DNA of 64,000 nucleotides from NCBI RefSeq assembly GCF_033807575.1, contig NC_084728.1, positions 9,623,451-9,687,450 of the forward strand, written 5' to 3'. The translations under genes were made by a program, and so were the position numbers. Below are positions 21,561 to 30,501 of the stretch, piece by piece; the first letter of the stretch is position 1, and the number at the start of each line of letters is the position of its first letter. The DNA comes from Cydia pomonella (Eukaryota > Arthropoda > Insecta > Lepidoptera > Tortricidae). Below the pieces are notes generated by a model that saw only the letters and a list, made by a program, of their open reading frames with translations, did not search any database and was not told where the DNA came from.

Positions 21561-22240
21561 GTAAATACAAAAAGAGAAAACGTTTTTCACTTTTAAATAA
21601 TTTACATTCTCCATGATTTTTTAGTATTATTGATTCAATGAAAAACTAAGTTTAAAGGTTTTCCTTTTTTTTATTTGCAACCCTAAAAAAAAATATTTTC
21701 AAAAAAGGGAATCCTATAAACCTAGAATATATTATGCTGAAGCGACATCAAAATCATCAATCAAGTGATTTGTTAATATTTAGATAATGGAAATCGTTTT
21801 TATTTTATTTTATATACTACGTCGGTGGCAATCAAGCATACGGCCCGCCTGATGGTAACCAGTGTCCGTAGCCTATGTACGCTTGCAACTCCAGAGGAGT
21901 TACATGCGCGTTGCCGACCCTAAACCCGCCCCCCCTCGTTGAGCTCTGGCAACCTTACTAGGCCAGGAACACAACACTATGAGTAGGGTCTAGTGTTATT
22001 TGGCTGCTGTTTTCTGTAAGGTGGAGGTTCTTCCCCAGTTGGGCTCTGCTCTAGATCTGGAATGACATCTGCTGTGCTGTGCCCTACCACACAGAGCGAG
22101 ATGACATTCGCAATGCCCATACCTCTCTTTTGGACGTAGTTTAAGGACGTACCCGGGTTTCGTTTTCTCCCGAAATGGAATTTCATAGAAAAATTACCGT
22201 TATTTCTTTAGATTCGAAAATCTATTCTTCCCTCTAAAGG
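21561..22240 (+). mobile_element. Elem-T copy split by Rep-A
   Basis: 21561-21800 and 22160-22240 match 60750-61035 in order (TAAACCTAGAATATATTATG, GTGATTTGTTAATATTTAG, then CTCCCGAAATGGAATTTCAT, AAAAATTACCGTTATTTC). The TSD TCGTTTT (21794-21800, 22160-22166) marks the Rep-A insertion point. Confidence 0.8.
21801..22159 (-). mobile_element. Rep-A nested in Elem-T
   Basis: Full reverse Rep-A from TACTACGTCGGTGGCA to GGACGTACCCGGGT, with its TSD in the flanking Elem-T. Confidence 0.85.
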
Positions 22241-22274
22241 GTCCCCAGCAACCTCGGTTCTCCATTCAAACGTA

Positions 22275-22383
22275 GTTAAAGCCTGACCAGTAATATATGA
22301 TCACGCGCCATATTGCGGAATTTCATTGAAACTAAATTTTCATACTAATCTGAACTGTTACCCTATACATGAGAATAACAGCG

Positions 22384-22422
<39 letters not shown>

Positions 22423-22812
22423 CAATGTACATATTTATATATATATATATAAATATGTACATTGTATTATATTATATTGTATATTTATTAGTATATTAGG
22501 TATTGTTTTAATACTTATATAAGTATTATGTGTGTTTGTATTTAATAGTCTCCATATTTAGCTCCTTGCACTACCTGTTGACTTTTGTATGAGTTCGAAA
22601 TTTCCTGCTACCTAAAGGTTGTCTGGAAGAGATCGCTTTTTAGCGATAAGACCGCCTGTTGTTACCTGGTTCTATTTTCCTTTAAAATTCATTTGTAGTT
22701 TTATATGTATGTAAAATGTATAATTGTTGGTGCAATAAAGAATATTTACTTACTTACTTACAGCGCCCTCTTGACAATGATCATATATTTCTGGTCGGGC
22801 TTTACGCTCTCA
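22275..22812 (-). mobile_element. MITE-L copy split by a LINE tail
   Basis: 22275-22383 (GCCTGACCAGTAATATATGA ... ACATGAGAATAACAGCG) continues at 22760-22812 (ACAGCGCCCTCTTGACAATG ... TGGTCGGGCTTTAC). ACAGCG is duplicated at 22378-22383 and 22760-22765. Confidence 0.85.
22384..22759 (+). mobile_element. LINE 3' end with (TA)n palindrome
   Basis: Begins with a long (TA)n-rich palindrome (22384-22475, arms TACAATGTACATATTTATAT). Then come AGGTTGTCTGGAAGAGATCG, CTTTTTAGCGATAAGACCGC, GTGCAATAAAGAATATT and a (TTAC)n tail. Inserted in MITE-L with TSD ACAGCG. Confidence 0.75.
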
Positions 22813-22917
22813 TTTTAAAATGTCTACCTAGATTGCTCTGAAACTTTATACTTACAATAGGATAAGGTATATCTAGTCCTGTAATTAGTTTTTGTAGCTT
22901 CAAATACCATGGTTAAT

Positions 22918-23008
22918 TCACGCACGCCCACGCACGCTCACGCACGCTCACGCACGCTCACGCACGCTAACGCACGCTCACGCACGCTCACGCACACTTA
23001 CGCACGTT
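22918..23008. repeat. 10-bp minisatellite (CACGCACGCT)n
   Basis: About nine imperfect copies of a 10-bp unit CGCACGCTCA, with variants in which CTCA becomes CTAA, CCCA or ACTTA. Confidence 0.9.
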
Positions 23009-23536
23009 TTCGCCATGTGTGTGCATTAAGCTAAAATTTTTAATGGGTTTATGTTATACATATATAATTTACATCAATAATATTATTTGTTGATTTAATT
23101 TTGTACCTATTTATATTTAGAGGTTGAAATTATTGCATTCAGCAATTAGGGGCGTGGCACACTGCGTCCGATTCGCACATCGCTCCGACGTGCGAGTGGG
23201 ATGTCGCTATACGTGTTACACGCATAGCGTTGTCTCGTGCAAACTTCGGAGCGACTTGCGAATGTAAACCGTAGTTCGATCTTCATGTTGGTTGAAATTA
23301 GCAAATGTCATTGGTCAATAATGTCGTCATGACGAAGTTAGTCATTAAAGTCGTCGTTAACGACGTAACGAGTTGGGACCTGCTAATTCGAACACCTTTG
23401 GCTTTACGATGCACTGTAGAGTTAGGATGATACAGAAAGACAAGTCACTTTTTAAAATTATTATATTCCTTTTATTTACATATTTACCTACGTTTATTTG
23501 TTTATGTTTAAACGATCATAATATCAGAATCAGAAC
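23009..23536. other. unassigned
   Basis: No gene recognised. 23155-23285 is GC-richer, with imperfect inverted pieces (CACATCGCTCCGACGTGCGA and TTCGGAGCGACTTGCGA) suggesting a MITE. Confidence 0.35.
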
Positions 23537-23537
23537 C

Positions 23538-23945
23538 CCTAGTGTAAATTTATTCGATAGCGTGACGTGAAGTACGCGTTTAAGTCTCATTTTGTATGGG
23601 ATTTAGAAACAGCGCGCCAAGCGGAACGTTTTGGATACTCAAATCAAATCATTTATTTGCTAGAATACAGTCAAGTGGATGTTGTCAAATACATTTCAAA
23701 GAACAGTGTATTCAGCCAGCTAACAGACATAAAAATCTTATATTAATAAATAAAATTAATCTAATTTATACTACATTATATTAAATTTAATGACTATGCG
23801 GCATATGGTCAAAATATTCATTTAAAGAGTAAAAAGCATTTTGTACTAAAAATCCAATAAATAACTCGAAATCCCATACGAAATGAGCCTTAACGCAAAC
23901 GCGTACGTCACCTCACGCTATTGAATAAATGTACACTAGGGGAGC
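23538..23945. mobile_element. MITE-C copy split by an AT-rich insertion
   Basis: Left arm (ACCCCTAGTGTAAATTTATT, CGCGCCAAGCGGAACGTTTT) and right arm (AAATCCCATACGAAATGAG, AATGTACACTAGGGG) belong to one palindrome. 23640-23862 is inserted AT-rich DNA starting TCAAATCAAATCATTTATTT, probably a retroelement tail. Confidence 0.75.
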
Positions 23946-24123
23946 GGTAAAATGCCGCTTTCGTTTCATCAAATAGTACATTACGATAATCATTTACTCC
24001 TGATTAACTATAAAATACACAAGTATAATACAATAAGGAAATTTATAGTAGATTGTGCAACGAGGGCGGTAAGTGAAATATTTGACATGAGGGAATTAAA
24101 GACCTTAGTATCAGACATGTTGG

Positions 24124-24439
24124 AACACATTCGTGGCAGCCTTGGAATTCGTGACGTAGCGGATAAGCTGCAGGAAAGTCGCCTCCGATGGTATGGCCAT
24201 ATAAGCCGCAGACCAGTAGACTACGTCGGAAATAGATGCCTCAACCTCACTGTCCAAGGCCCTAGATCACGCGGCCGCGGTAGGCCTAAGAAGCGCTGGC
24301 TGGAGGTCGTGAGAGCGGACATGGTGGAGAGCAATCTCACATCTGAGGATGCCGAAGATCGGGCAAAGTGGAGAAGATTAAGTAGGAAAGCGGACCCTGG
24401 CGCTAGGCCAGGAAAACGCTAGGTTGAAGAAGAAGAGGA
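24124..24439 (+). mobile_element. LINE C-terminal fragment with 16-bp TSD
   Basis: Encodes HIRGSLGIRDVADKLQESRL, RWYGHISRRP and RGRGRPKKRWLEVVRADM, then EDRAKWRRLSRKADPGA and TAG, followed by a (GAA)n tail. The TSD GTATCAGACATGTTGG is perfect at 24108-24123 and 24440-24455. The copy is 5'-truncated. The long frame that starts at 23952 is a fusion of this frame with unrelated upstream DNA. Confidence 0.9.
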
Positions 24440-24598
24440 GTATCAGACATGTTGGCGGTCTGACCTTGATATTTTCTATGGGAAAGTAAATTTTTTTTTC
24501 GCGATTTCGGTATTGGTCTCATAGTAGAAATTGCTCAATATGACCTATATATTCAGCCCGTAAAATATTGCTGGTGACTAAATAAATATCCTATATAA
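24440..24598 (+). mobile_element. Elem-F fragment
   Basis: CGCGATTTCGGTATTGGTCT, GCTCAATATGACCTATATAT and GGTGACTAAATAAATATCCT match the right part of Elem-F (12822-13014). Confidence 0.75.
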
Positions 24599-25594
24599 TA
24601 ATGACATACTCCAATGACAGCTCTGTCTGTTCGTCTGTCTGTGCGTCTGAACGTTCGAGCAACGTTCCCGTCTGTAAATATTTACGCATGACTCACAACG
24701 AGCTAAAATGGCGCTTAAATAAGATATTGCTAACCGAAAGTGGATTTCAACGGAAACGGTTAATAATTTAATCGAATATGACAGGTTTTCTTAACATTTG
24801 ACATAGGTATATATAACCTAAAATGTCTAGGAAGGTTGTTATCACAGAAATATTACTAATGGACATATATTTATATATACTACAAATTTCAATTGAAATC
24901 CACTTTACCTAACCAAGAATTAGGAACAGTAGAGTGAGGAAATTCTTCTCATGTACGTAAAGTTGATGTTGAAGCGGTATAAAGTTGTTTTTTATGCTTT
25001 AGTGCATAAATTTAAATAATTTTGCGGCCCATATTGACTCATCAATAAAGTGTAAAGCCTGCTATACAAACTGTACTACTACATATTGAAATACACCGGC
25101 TACCGCCCCCCCCCCCCCCCCATTCTTAATAAGTACGGTAAAATAACCTTAAATATGTGATATTTCTGTATATTTTCCTCGAAATCAAAGTGACAAAAGA
25201 GTATATAAGCCCGAGTTTATCTTATCCTATCCTATTATGTAATAATTTCCACGGATAAAATGGGTTATTTTATGCCCTTGTTGGACGATCTACTATTTTA
25301 ATTCAAGTATATTCATGGTAACATAAGATTAATATATTGATTATCTCGTAAAATGAGCGGCGAACGCCCGAAACTATAGTCTATGTCTATATAAACAAAC
25401 CACAATTAGGTATTTTATTGGGCTAGAAAATTCTGCAAGTCAATTTGACTGTGGCAAAACTTACAGAAGTTTTACTACGATTTATAACTTGCTTAACGTA
25501 ACAACAAAGCTGCTATAATCGTGCTATTTTTTAATTTAATAGGAATATATGGGGATGATATGATTAATCAATAGTTATTGATTAACACGTCCAA
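24599..25594. other. unassigned, with C16-17 run
   Basis: No gene. A homopolymer of C lies at about 25106-25121. A GTCTGTTCGTCTGTCTG patch at 24624-24650 may be Rep-E debris. Confidence 0.4.
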
Positions 25595-25885
25595 AATTTA
25601 AAAGGCCATATGTACTGTAAAACGCTGCTGCTGCGCTGGTTGGACATCGTGACAGCGAACATGGAAGAGAACAATCTTACATCTGAGGATGCTGAACAAA
25701 GAGCATATAAATGCTGAAGACCGGGCGAAGTGGAGAAGATTAAGTAGGAAAGCGGACCCTGGCGTTAGGCCGGGAAAACGCTAGGTTAAAGAGAAGATTT
25801 ACTGTAAAACGTTGTACACTATACATGCAAAAAGGTAAGTCGGAAATCGTGTCGAGTTTCGAACTATGTATCGTAATGTATTATT
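25595..25885 (+). mobile_element. MITE-P fragment split by a LINE fragment
   Basis: TTAAAAGGCCATATGTACTG and AAAACG at left resume at TTTACTGTAAAACGTTGTAC on the right. They are separated by 25625-25799, with TSD TACTGTAAAACG (25613-25624 and 25800-25811). Confidence 0.8.
25625..25799 (+). mobile_element. 175-bp LINE C-terminal fragment with 12-bp TSD
   Basis: Translates to RWLDIVTANMEENNLTSEDA, closely matching 24124-24439, then shows a short internal rearrangement (AACAAAGAGCATATAAATGC) that breaks the frame. It ends GGCCGGGAAAACGCTAGG. Confidence 0.85.
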
Positions 25886-26102
25886 TTATGAAACGAAAGC
25901 GGCATTTTACCGCTCCCCTGATCGTTTGATCAACCGTTTGCCGGATGCTTATGAAACTTATTGTTATAGATCCGAGGAATTGGGATGTTAACCCGTACAA
26001 TATAGATACATATTATGTAGGTTTAAAGGGCTATATTTATCAAATAGACAATAGATGATGAGAATAGCGAGCCAAGTAAACTGTTACTGTTATTCAAGTT
26101 TA

Positions 26103-26473
26103 TACCCGGGTACGTCCATGGACCCGGGTCCGTCCGTAATTGGACCCGGGTACATCTTTAAACTACGTCCAAAAGAGAGGTATGGGCATTGTGAATGTCA
26201 TCTCGCTTTGTGTGGTAGGGCACAGCACAGCGGATGTCATTCCAGATCTAAAGCAGAGCTCAACTGGGGAAGTACCTCCACCTTACAGAAAATCGCAGCC
26301 AAATAACGCTAGACCCTACTATGTTGGGTTCCTTCCGGTGAGTAAGGTTGCCAGAGCTCAACGAGGGTGCGGAGTGTTAGGGTCAACGCGCATGTAACTC
26401 CTCTGGAGTTATAGGCGTACATAGCCTAAGGAGCCTGCTTAGCATCAGGCAGCCGTATGCTTGTTTGTCACCA
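26103..26473 (+). mobile_element. Rep-A with triplicated 5' head
   Basis: Full Rep-A, but the head motif ACCCGGGT.CGTCC occurs three times (26105-26118, 26122-26137, 26145-26160) before the body. The 3' end is GTATGCTTGTTTGTCACC with no clear A-tail. Confidence 0.85.
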
Positions 26474-26483
26474 ACAAAAGTTG

Positions 26484-26535
26484 AATTTGGCGTTTTCTAT
26501 AAACTACTGAGTTTATAGAAAATGCCAAATTAAAC
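26484..26535. repeat. hairpin
   Basis: AATTTGGCGTTTTCTATAAA and TTTATAGAAAATGCCAAATT are inverted arms with a short ACTACTGAG-type loop. Confidence 0.8.
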
Positions 26536-27137
26536 ATAAATAATGTATGGAAATAATCACGTCACTTTTCATTTCATCTATAATGCCGATTGTTCAATTG
26601 CTTTTATTTTTTTATAATTCTCCTATCTCTACTGCGCTCAAATACTTATAATAATATAATAATAATAAATTCTTTATTTGGCAGGCAAGAAACCAAAAAA
26701 AATACAATGCACATAATAAAAGGTGTAAAAGAAAACATAAAATACAGTAAAGAATAAAATAAAAAAAATGCTTATAAAAATAATCATGCTTATACAACTT
26801 TTCAGTGTTTAAAACCTTCACCACAAATGAAAACTTTCTACAAAAACCTCTTACAAATTTGAAACATGTCTGTCAAAGTTAACACTAATCATTACATTGT
26901 CAAATAACAATAACATTGCTTTCTATTTGGTTTCTCACTTAAATTATAGTTAAAAGCCTGTTCGCATTATCGGACGGTGCGAGCAGGCTTCAATATGTCC
27001 GAAAAGAACTCATGTCAGAACAACAGACAGAACGAAAAATCCACAAGTCATTATTGCGATGTCTTGCTCAGATCACAGGAAGATAGGAACAGGTATCTTA
27101 ATAAAAATAAAGTTTTTGGCAAAAATTTCATTTCTTT
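26536..27137. other. mostly unassigned; possible LINE tail
   Basis: 26650-26690 (AATAATAATAAATTCTTTAT, TTGGCAGG) looks like the antisense 3' tail of a LINE. 26950-27100 has a small inverted pair (GCCTGTTCGC / GCGAGCAGGC). No gene. Confidence 0.35.
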
Positions 27138-27442
27138 TACAAGCTTTTATCGCTGACTGTACTTTTTTTAGACAGGCGACTAAAACTCATCGATCTAATT
27201 CTAAAAACCCCAAACACGATTAGGTTGCGTTGTTTTATCACAGAGTTCCTATGGCCACCTCCTGTCTCCATCATCAGATCAGCTCGATGGTACCATAATA
27301 TTGCATTGTCACCCGACTTACATATGCATGCAAAATTTCAGCTCAATCGGAAACCGGGAAGTGGATCAAATTTAACTTGCAAGATTTGATTACACACCGA
27401 CAGACAGACAACGGGACAGGTGAGACTAAATAAAAGCTTGTA
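27138..27442 (-). mobile_element. Rep-D copy
   Basis: Inverse of 2184-2485 and 31747-32045, with TACAAGCTTTTA ends and CATCATCAGATCAGCTCGAT in the interior. Confidence 0.8.
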
Positions 27443-27454
27443 ATAATAATAATA

Positions 27455-27900
27455 ACAAGTATTAATTTTCACCACACCAGCTGGTAAACTCTCTTCAAAA
27501 ACTGATGATAAAGTTGCATTTTATCCACATGCGTGGAAAGTGTTGTTTCCTCATGTTGGCTGGATATTGACTTTTAAATGATGATTTTGAACATACACAT
27601 ACATAAGTATGTATTAACGTTCATTTGATTTTGTTTGTTATTTTACTGTTAGTATTGTCCTTACGTTGGTGTGGTGAAATTTTTTGTGTTTCGCTCGATG
27701 TCAAAATTTGTTCACAAGTTGTTTATTTGTTTTACAAGAGGCGGGGTGGCACTTGCCCTTTGTAAAACAAATAACTATTGCTAATCCGCGAAATTATACC
27801 ATGCTAGAATAAATTGAATGGAATGAACGGAACGGAAAGAATGTTTTATTCCATTGCCACACGCCAGATCGTCAACATCTCCAGCATCTGATGATGGCGA
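27455..27900. mobile_element. dispersed repeat (TTTCACCACACCAGCTGG)
   Basis: TTTTCACCACACCAGCTGGT opens the block, and GTTGGTGTGGTGAAATTTTT (27675) is an imperfect inverse of its start. The second part has TTTATTTGTTTTACAAGAGG and TTGTAAAACAAATAACTATT as inverted arms (27721-27775). No ORF. Confidence 0.5.
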
Positions 27901-27942
27901 AACACGTCTTGAGTTTTGTACTTTTGGTGGTTTGTTATATTT

Positions 27943-28275
27943 CTAGCGCTGGTGGCCTAGCGGTAAGAGCGTGCGACTTGCAATCCGGAGGTCGCGGGTT
28001 CAAACCCCGGCTCGTACCAATGAGTTTTTCGGAACTTATGTACGAAATGTTATTTGATATTTACCAGTCGCTTTTCGGTGAAGGAAAACATCGTGAGGAA
28101 ACCGGACTAATCCCAACAAGGCCTAGTTTTACCCTCTGGGTTGGAAGGTCAGATGGCAGTCGCTTTCGTAAAAACTAGTGCCTACGCCAAATCTTGGGAT
28201 TAGTTGTCAAAGCGGACCCCAGGCTCCCTTGAGCCGTGGCAATATGCCGGGACAACGCTAGGAAGAAAAAAAAAA
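27943..28275 (+). mobile_element. SINE-2 reference copy with 17-bp TSD
   Basis: Complete: tRNA-like head (AGCGCTGGTGGCCTAGCGGT, box B GGTTCAAACCCC), body (GATATTTACCAGTCGCTTTT, CCGGACTAATCCCAACAAGG) and tail CGCTAGGAAG plus an A-run. The TSD GGTGGTTTGTTATATTT is perfect at 27926-27942 and 28276-28292, so it is a fairly young insertion. Confidence 0.95.
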
Positions 28276-28517
28276 GGTGGTTTGTTATATTTATTTGCAT
28301 ATTTAGTCAGACCAAGATACCAGCCCAGAGAGTGCAAGTGTTATTTTGAAAGTCAAACTTCTATGAAATTATGACGAGGCCTGGCTGATCGATGAAAATC
28401 GCTGCGACCTTGACGTTGGCGGAATCATCGAAAATATCGATGATTGAAAAGAAAGATTGATTGAAAATCGCTGCCAACTTGGTTTGACTACAATATTTGT
28501 TTGTTTTTTTTTTTAAT

Positions 28518-28551
28518 ATGGATATTCGAAAAATAACGCCTAATTTTATTA
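28518..28551 (+). other. candidate original start of MIC26/27-like copy 1
   Basis: The ATG at 28518 opens MDIRKITPN, which parallels MKMQKITEN at the start of the intact neighbour (30502): M, K, I, T and N align. Excising the LINE and one TSD copy leaves 76 nt between this motif and the shared GKI motif, against 75 nt in the neighbour. That spacing predicts a single +1 frameshift. This is inference from a short match. Confidence 0.45.
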
Positions 28552-28921
28552 CTACTACTACTACTTAATGGCGCAGCGACCCAAAATGAGTCTTGGCCTC
28601 CGACACGAGTACACGCCAGTTGTCCCGATCCTGTGCCATCTCCCGCCAGTTATCGGCCTGGAGATCGCGCAAGTCCGCTTCAACAGCATCGCCCCAGCGA
28701 TATCTGGGACGTCCGATAGGCCTCCGCCCTACCGGGCGTCCCAGGTATGCCCTTTTAGCGCCGCGATCCTCCTCCATTCTCAAAACGTGGCCAAGCCAGC
28801 GGAGACGGTGAGCTTTTGTTTCGCCGACAATATTGGGTGTAGCCACAAGATCTTCAATCTCGACGTTTTTGCGGAGTCTAAGGCTGCCATCCTCTCTTCT
28901 CACAGGGCCCAGGATCTTTCG
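28552..28921 (-). mobile_element. LINE C-terminal fragment inside a host gene
   Basis: The minus strand encodes KILGPVRREDGSLRLRKNVE, then HRLRWLGHVLRMEEDRGAKR and GRRPIGRPRYRWGDAVEADL. It continues to a stop and an (AGT)n tail. It is 5'-truncated at KILGPV. The TSD AATTTTATTA is perfect at 28542-28551 and 28922-28931. It is the same family as the dead copy at 396-905 but with an open frame, so it is younger. Confidence 0.92.
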
Positions 28922-28957
28922 AATTTTATTAACCTTATTCATTTTCATTATTTGCAG

Positions 28958-29588
28958 GACTTTTTCTAAACTATGCCATGGAGACGTAAGCGTGCTAGGC
29001 AAAATATGGATCTGCACTCTTCGGGCGTTCTTACTAGGATTCCAATACCCTTTATCCGGGGTTACCAGTACTAATAAGATTCCAAAATGCGAAGAAAAGT
29101 TGAGAGTATCTAAAGTTATTGTAGAATGTCCTAAAGAAGAAACACAAGATAATCTTTTACATAACATGGTTCTACCATACGTAACTAAAGCAAGACGTAC
29201 TTGTCAAGGGATCATTGGTGTCAGCAGAAAAGGACTAACTAATACTTGTGATGAAATAAAGAGTGATATATCTAGAACTGGAGAAAATATAATTAAATAT
29301 TTTAGAGATGAAGAGAATTATAACAGAAGAGTACAATTAGTGGCAAGCGGGGGTATGCTAGGATATTTAAAACCTGGAGGTTTGCCTACAAGATTCTTCT
29401 GTGCAGCTTGTGGACTGGCCGGTACTGGGATGCTGTGTTTTCCTGAGGAAACAGATGCTACTATTAGGAAGATATCCTATTTTACTGGAAATGCAGTGAT
29501 GAAGGGGTATTATTTTATTACTGATAGAAAACCTCCGGATGAAAGAAATATAAGTCAAGATTTTTGTAAAAGTCCGCGTGAAAAATGA
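28958..29588 (+). CDS. MIC26/MIC27 (ApoO-like) MICOS subunit, copy 1, 5' end broken
   Basis: This open frame matches the neighbour at 30502-31275 end to end. It starts with VLGKIWICTLRAFLLGFQYP and NMVLPYVTKARRTCQGI. The ApoO-type membrane hairpin follows: QLVASGGMLGYLKPGGLPTR, then FFCAACGLAGTGMLCFPEET. MIC26/27 proteins shape crista junctions in the inner mitochondrial membrane. No in-frame ATG exists upstream of 29166. The frame runs back without a stop into the antisense LINE (28552-28921), where it would need a TTG start. Two explanations fit: a pseudogene hit by the LINE plus a frameshift, or a 3' exon entered at the acceptor-like ATTATTTGCAG/G (28947-28957). The ELPIYDSP-like motif of the family is missing. 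The C-terminus is KSPREK, and stop TGA is at 29586-29588. Confidence 0.65.
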
Positions 29589-29607
29589 GTTTTTTTTTTT
29601 GTTATTA

Positions 29608-29613
29608 AATAAA
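29608..29613 (+). terminator. polyadenylation signal AATAAA
   Basis: AATAAA lies 20 nt after the stop codon of MIC-like copy 1 and is followed by a GT-rich stretch (TCGTTTGTGATTTCGTGCGTG). This is a plausible 3' end. Confidence 0.5.
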
Positions 29614-29994
29614 TCGTTTGTGATTTCGTGCGTGTTTATTTGCCAGCGAAGTTCAGTTTAGGAAATAGGTATTGCAAAATATTTTATGATTCCTCTGTAT
29701 TTTTTATAATGCCATACTATTATTAAATATAATTTCGTAAATAGTTTTTAGGTACTGGAAAATATCTTCATATTAGCTTCTATCCGTGACTCTAGCTGCG
29801 TAGAATTATTATTTCAATAATAAAAACTATGCTATATGCTTCCACCGAATTCAAACTATCAACATACCAAATTCCATTATTCAGGAGGTTCAGAAAATCT
29901 AAGACTTAAAATTATATATATTTCAAGAAATTGTCATCACAAGGGAAGCAGTTCAATGGTCCCCACATCTCAGAGAAGAAGTATCGAAGAAGTA
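29614..29994. other. intergenic, unassigned
   Basis: AT-rich spacer between the two MIC-like genes. Confidence 0.35.
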
Positions 29995-30222
29995 AAATAA
30001 TAATTATTTACGATACAAATGCAGAAAGTAGGAAATCCGCAACGAGTGGTGATAAATTAAAACACAACCGAAGGGAGTGTCTGAAATCGACACGAGTTGC
30101 GAATTACCTATTCGCACGTGTGTCGTACAACGTTTTACAGTACATATGCCTCTTTAAAGTTTCGACATATGCACGGAAAGTGCTCATAGTCATAGTAGTA
30201 GCACCATATGTACTGTAAAGAT
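29995..30222 (-). mobile_element. MITE-P copy between the paired genes
   Basis: Inverse of the 228-bp unit at 9968-10195: TTACGATACAAATGC, AAACACAACCGAAGGGAGTG, TACAACGTTTTACAGTACAT. It ends CACCATATGTACTGTAAAG. Confidence 0.85.
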
Positions 30223-30501
30223 ATTTACTTAAAATTCTCAAGTCTATGAAGGGGCTCGTCTGGTATTTCCTCTTAAGCTTGAAGAGGTAACAGACAGATA
30301 GGCGAAGTTATTCTCAGGTTTATGATGTTATTATATTAGTATGGATAAGGTAGTAATATTCCTACAAGAAAGTTTTCATAGCTTTTGACATCCAGTAAAA
30401 AGTTTATTATACTTTCATGTCATTTAATAATGAACAGAACTGTGGTCATTCTGTCATTCGATGACAATGTCATTTCTATATAATTTTTATAATAAAACAG
30501 C

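Noticed and set aside
23952..24422. 156-codon ATG frame
   Set aside because: The first ~52 codons come from unrelated DNA upstream of the TSD at 24108. Only 24124-24422 is LINE coding, so the full frame is a chance fusion.
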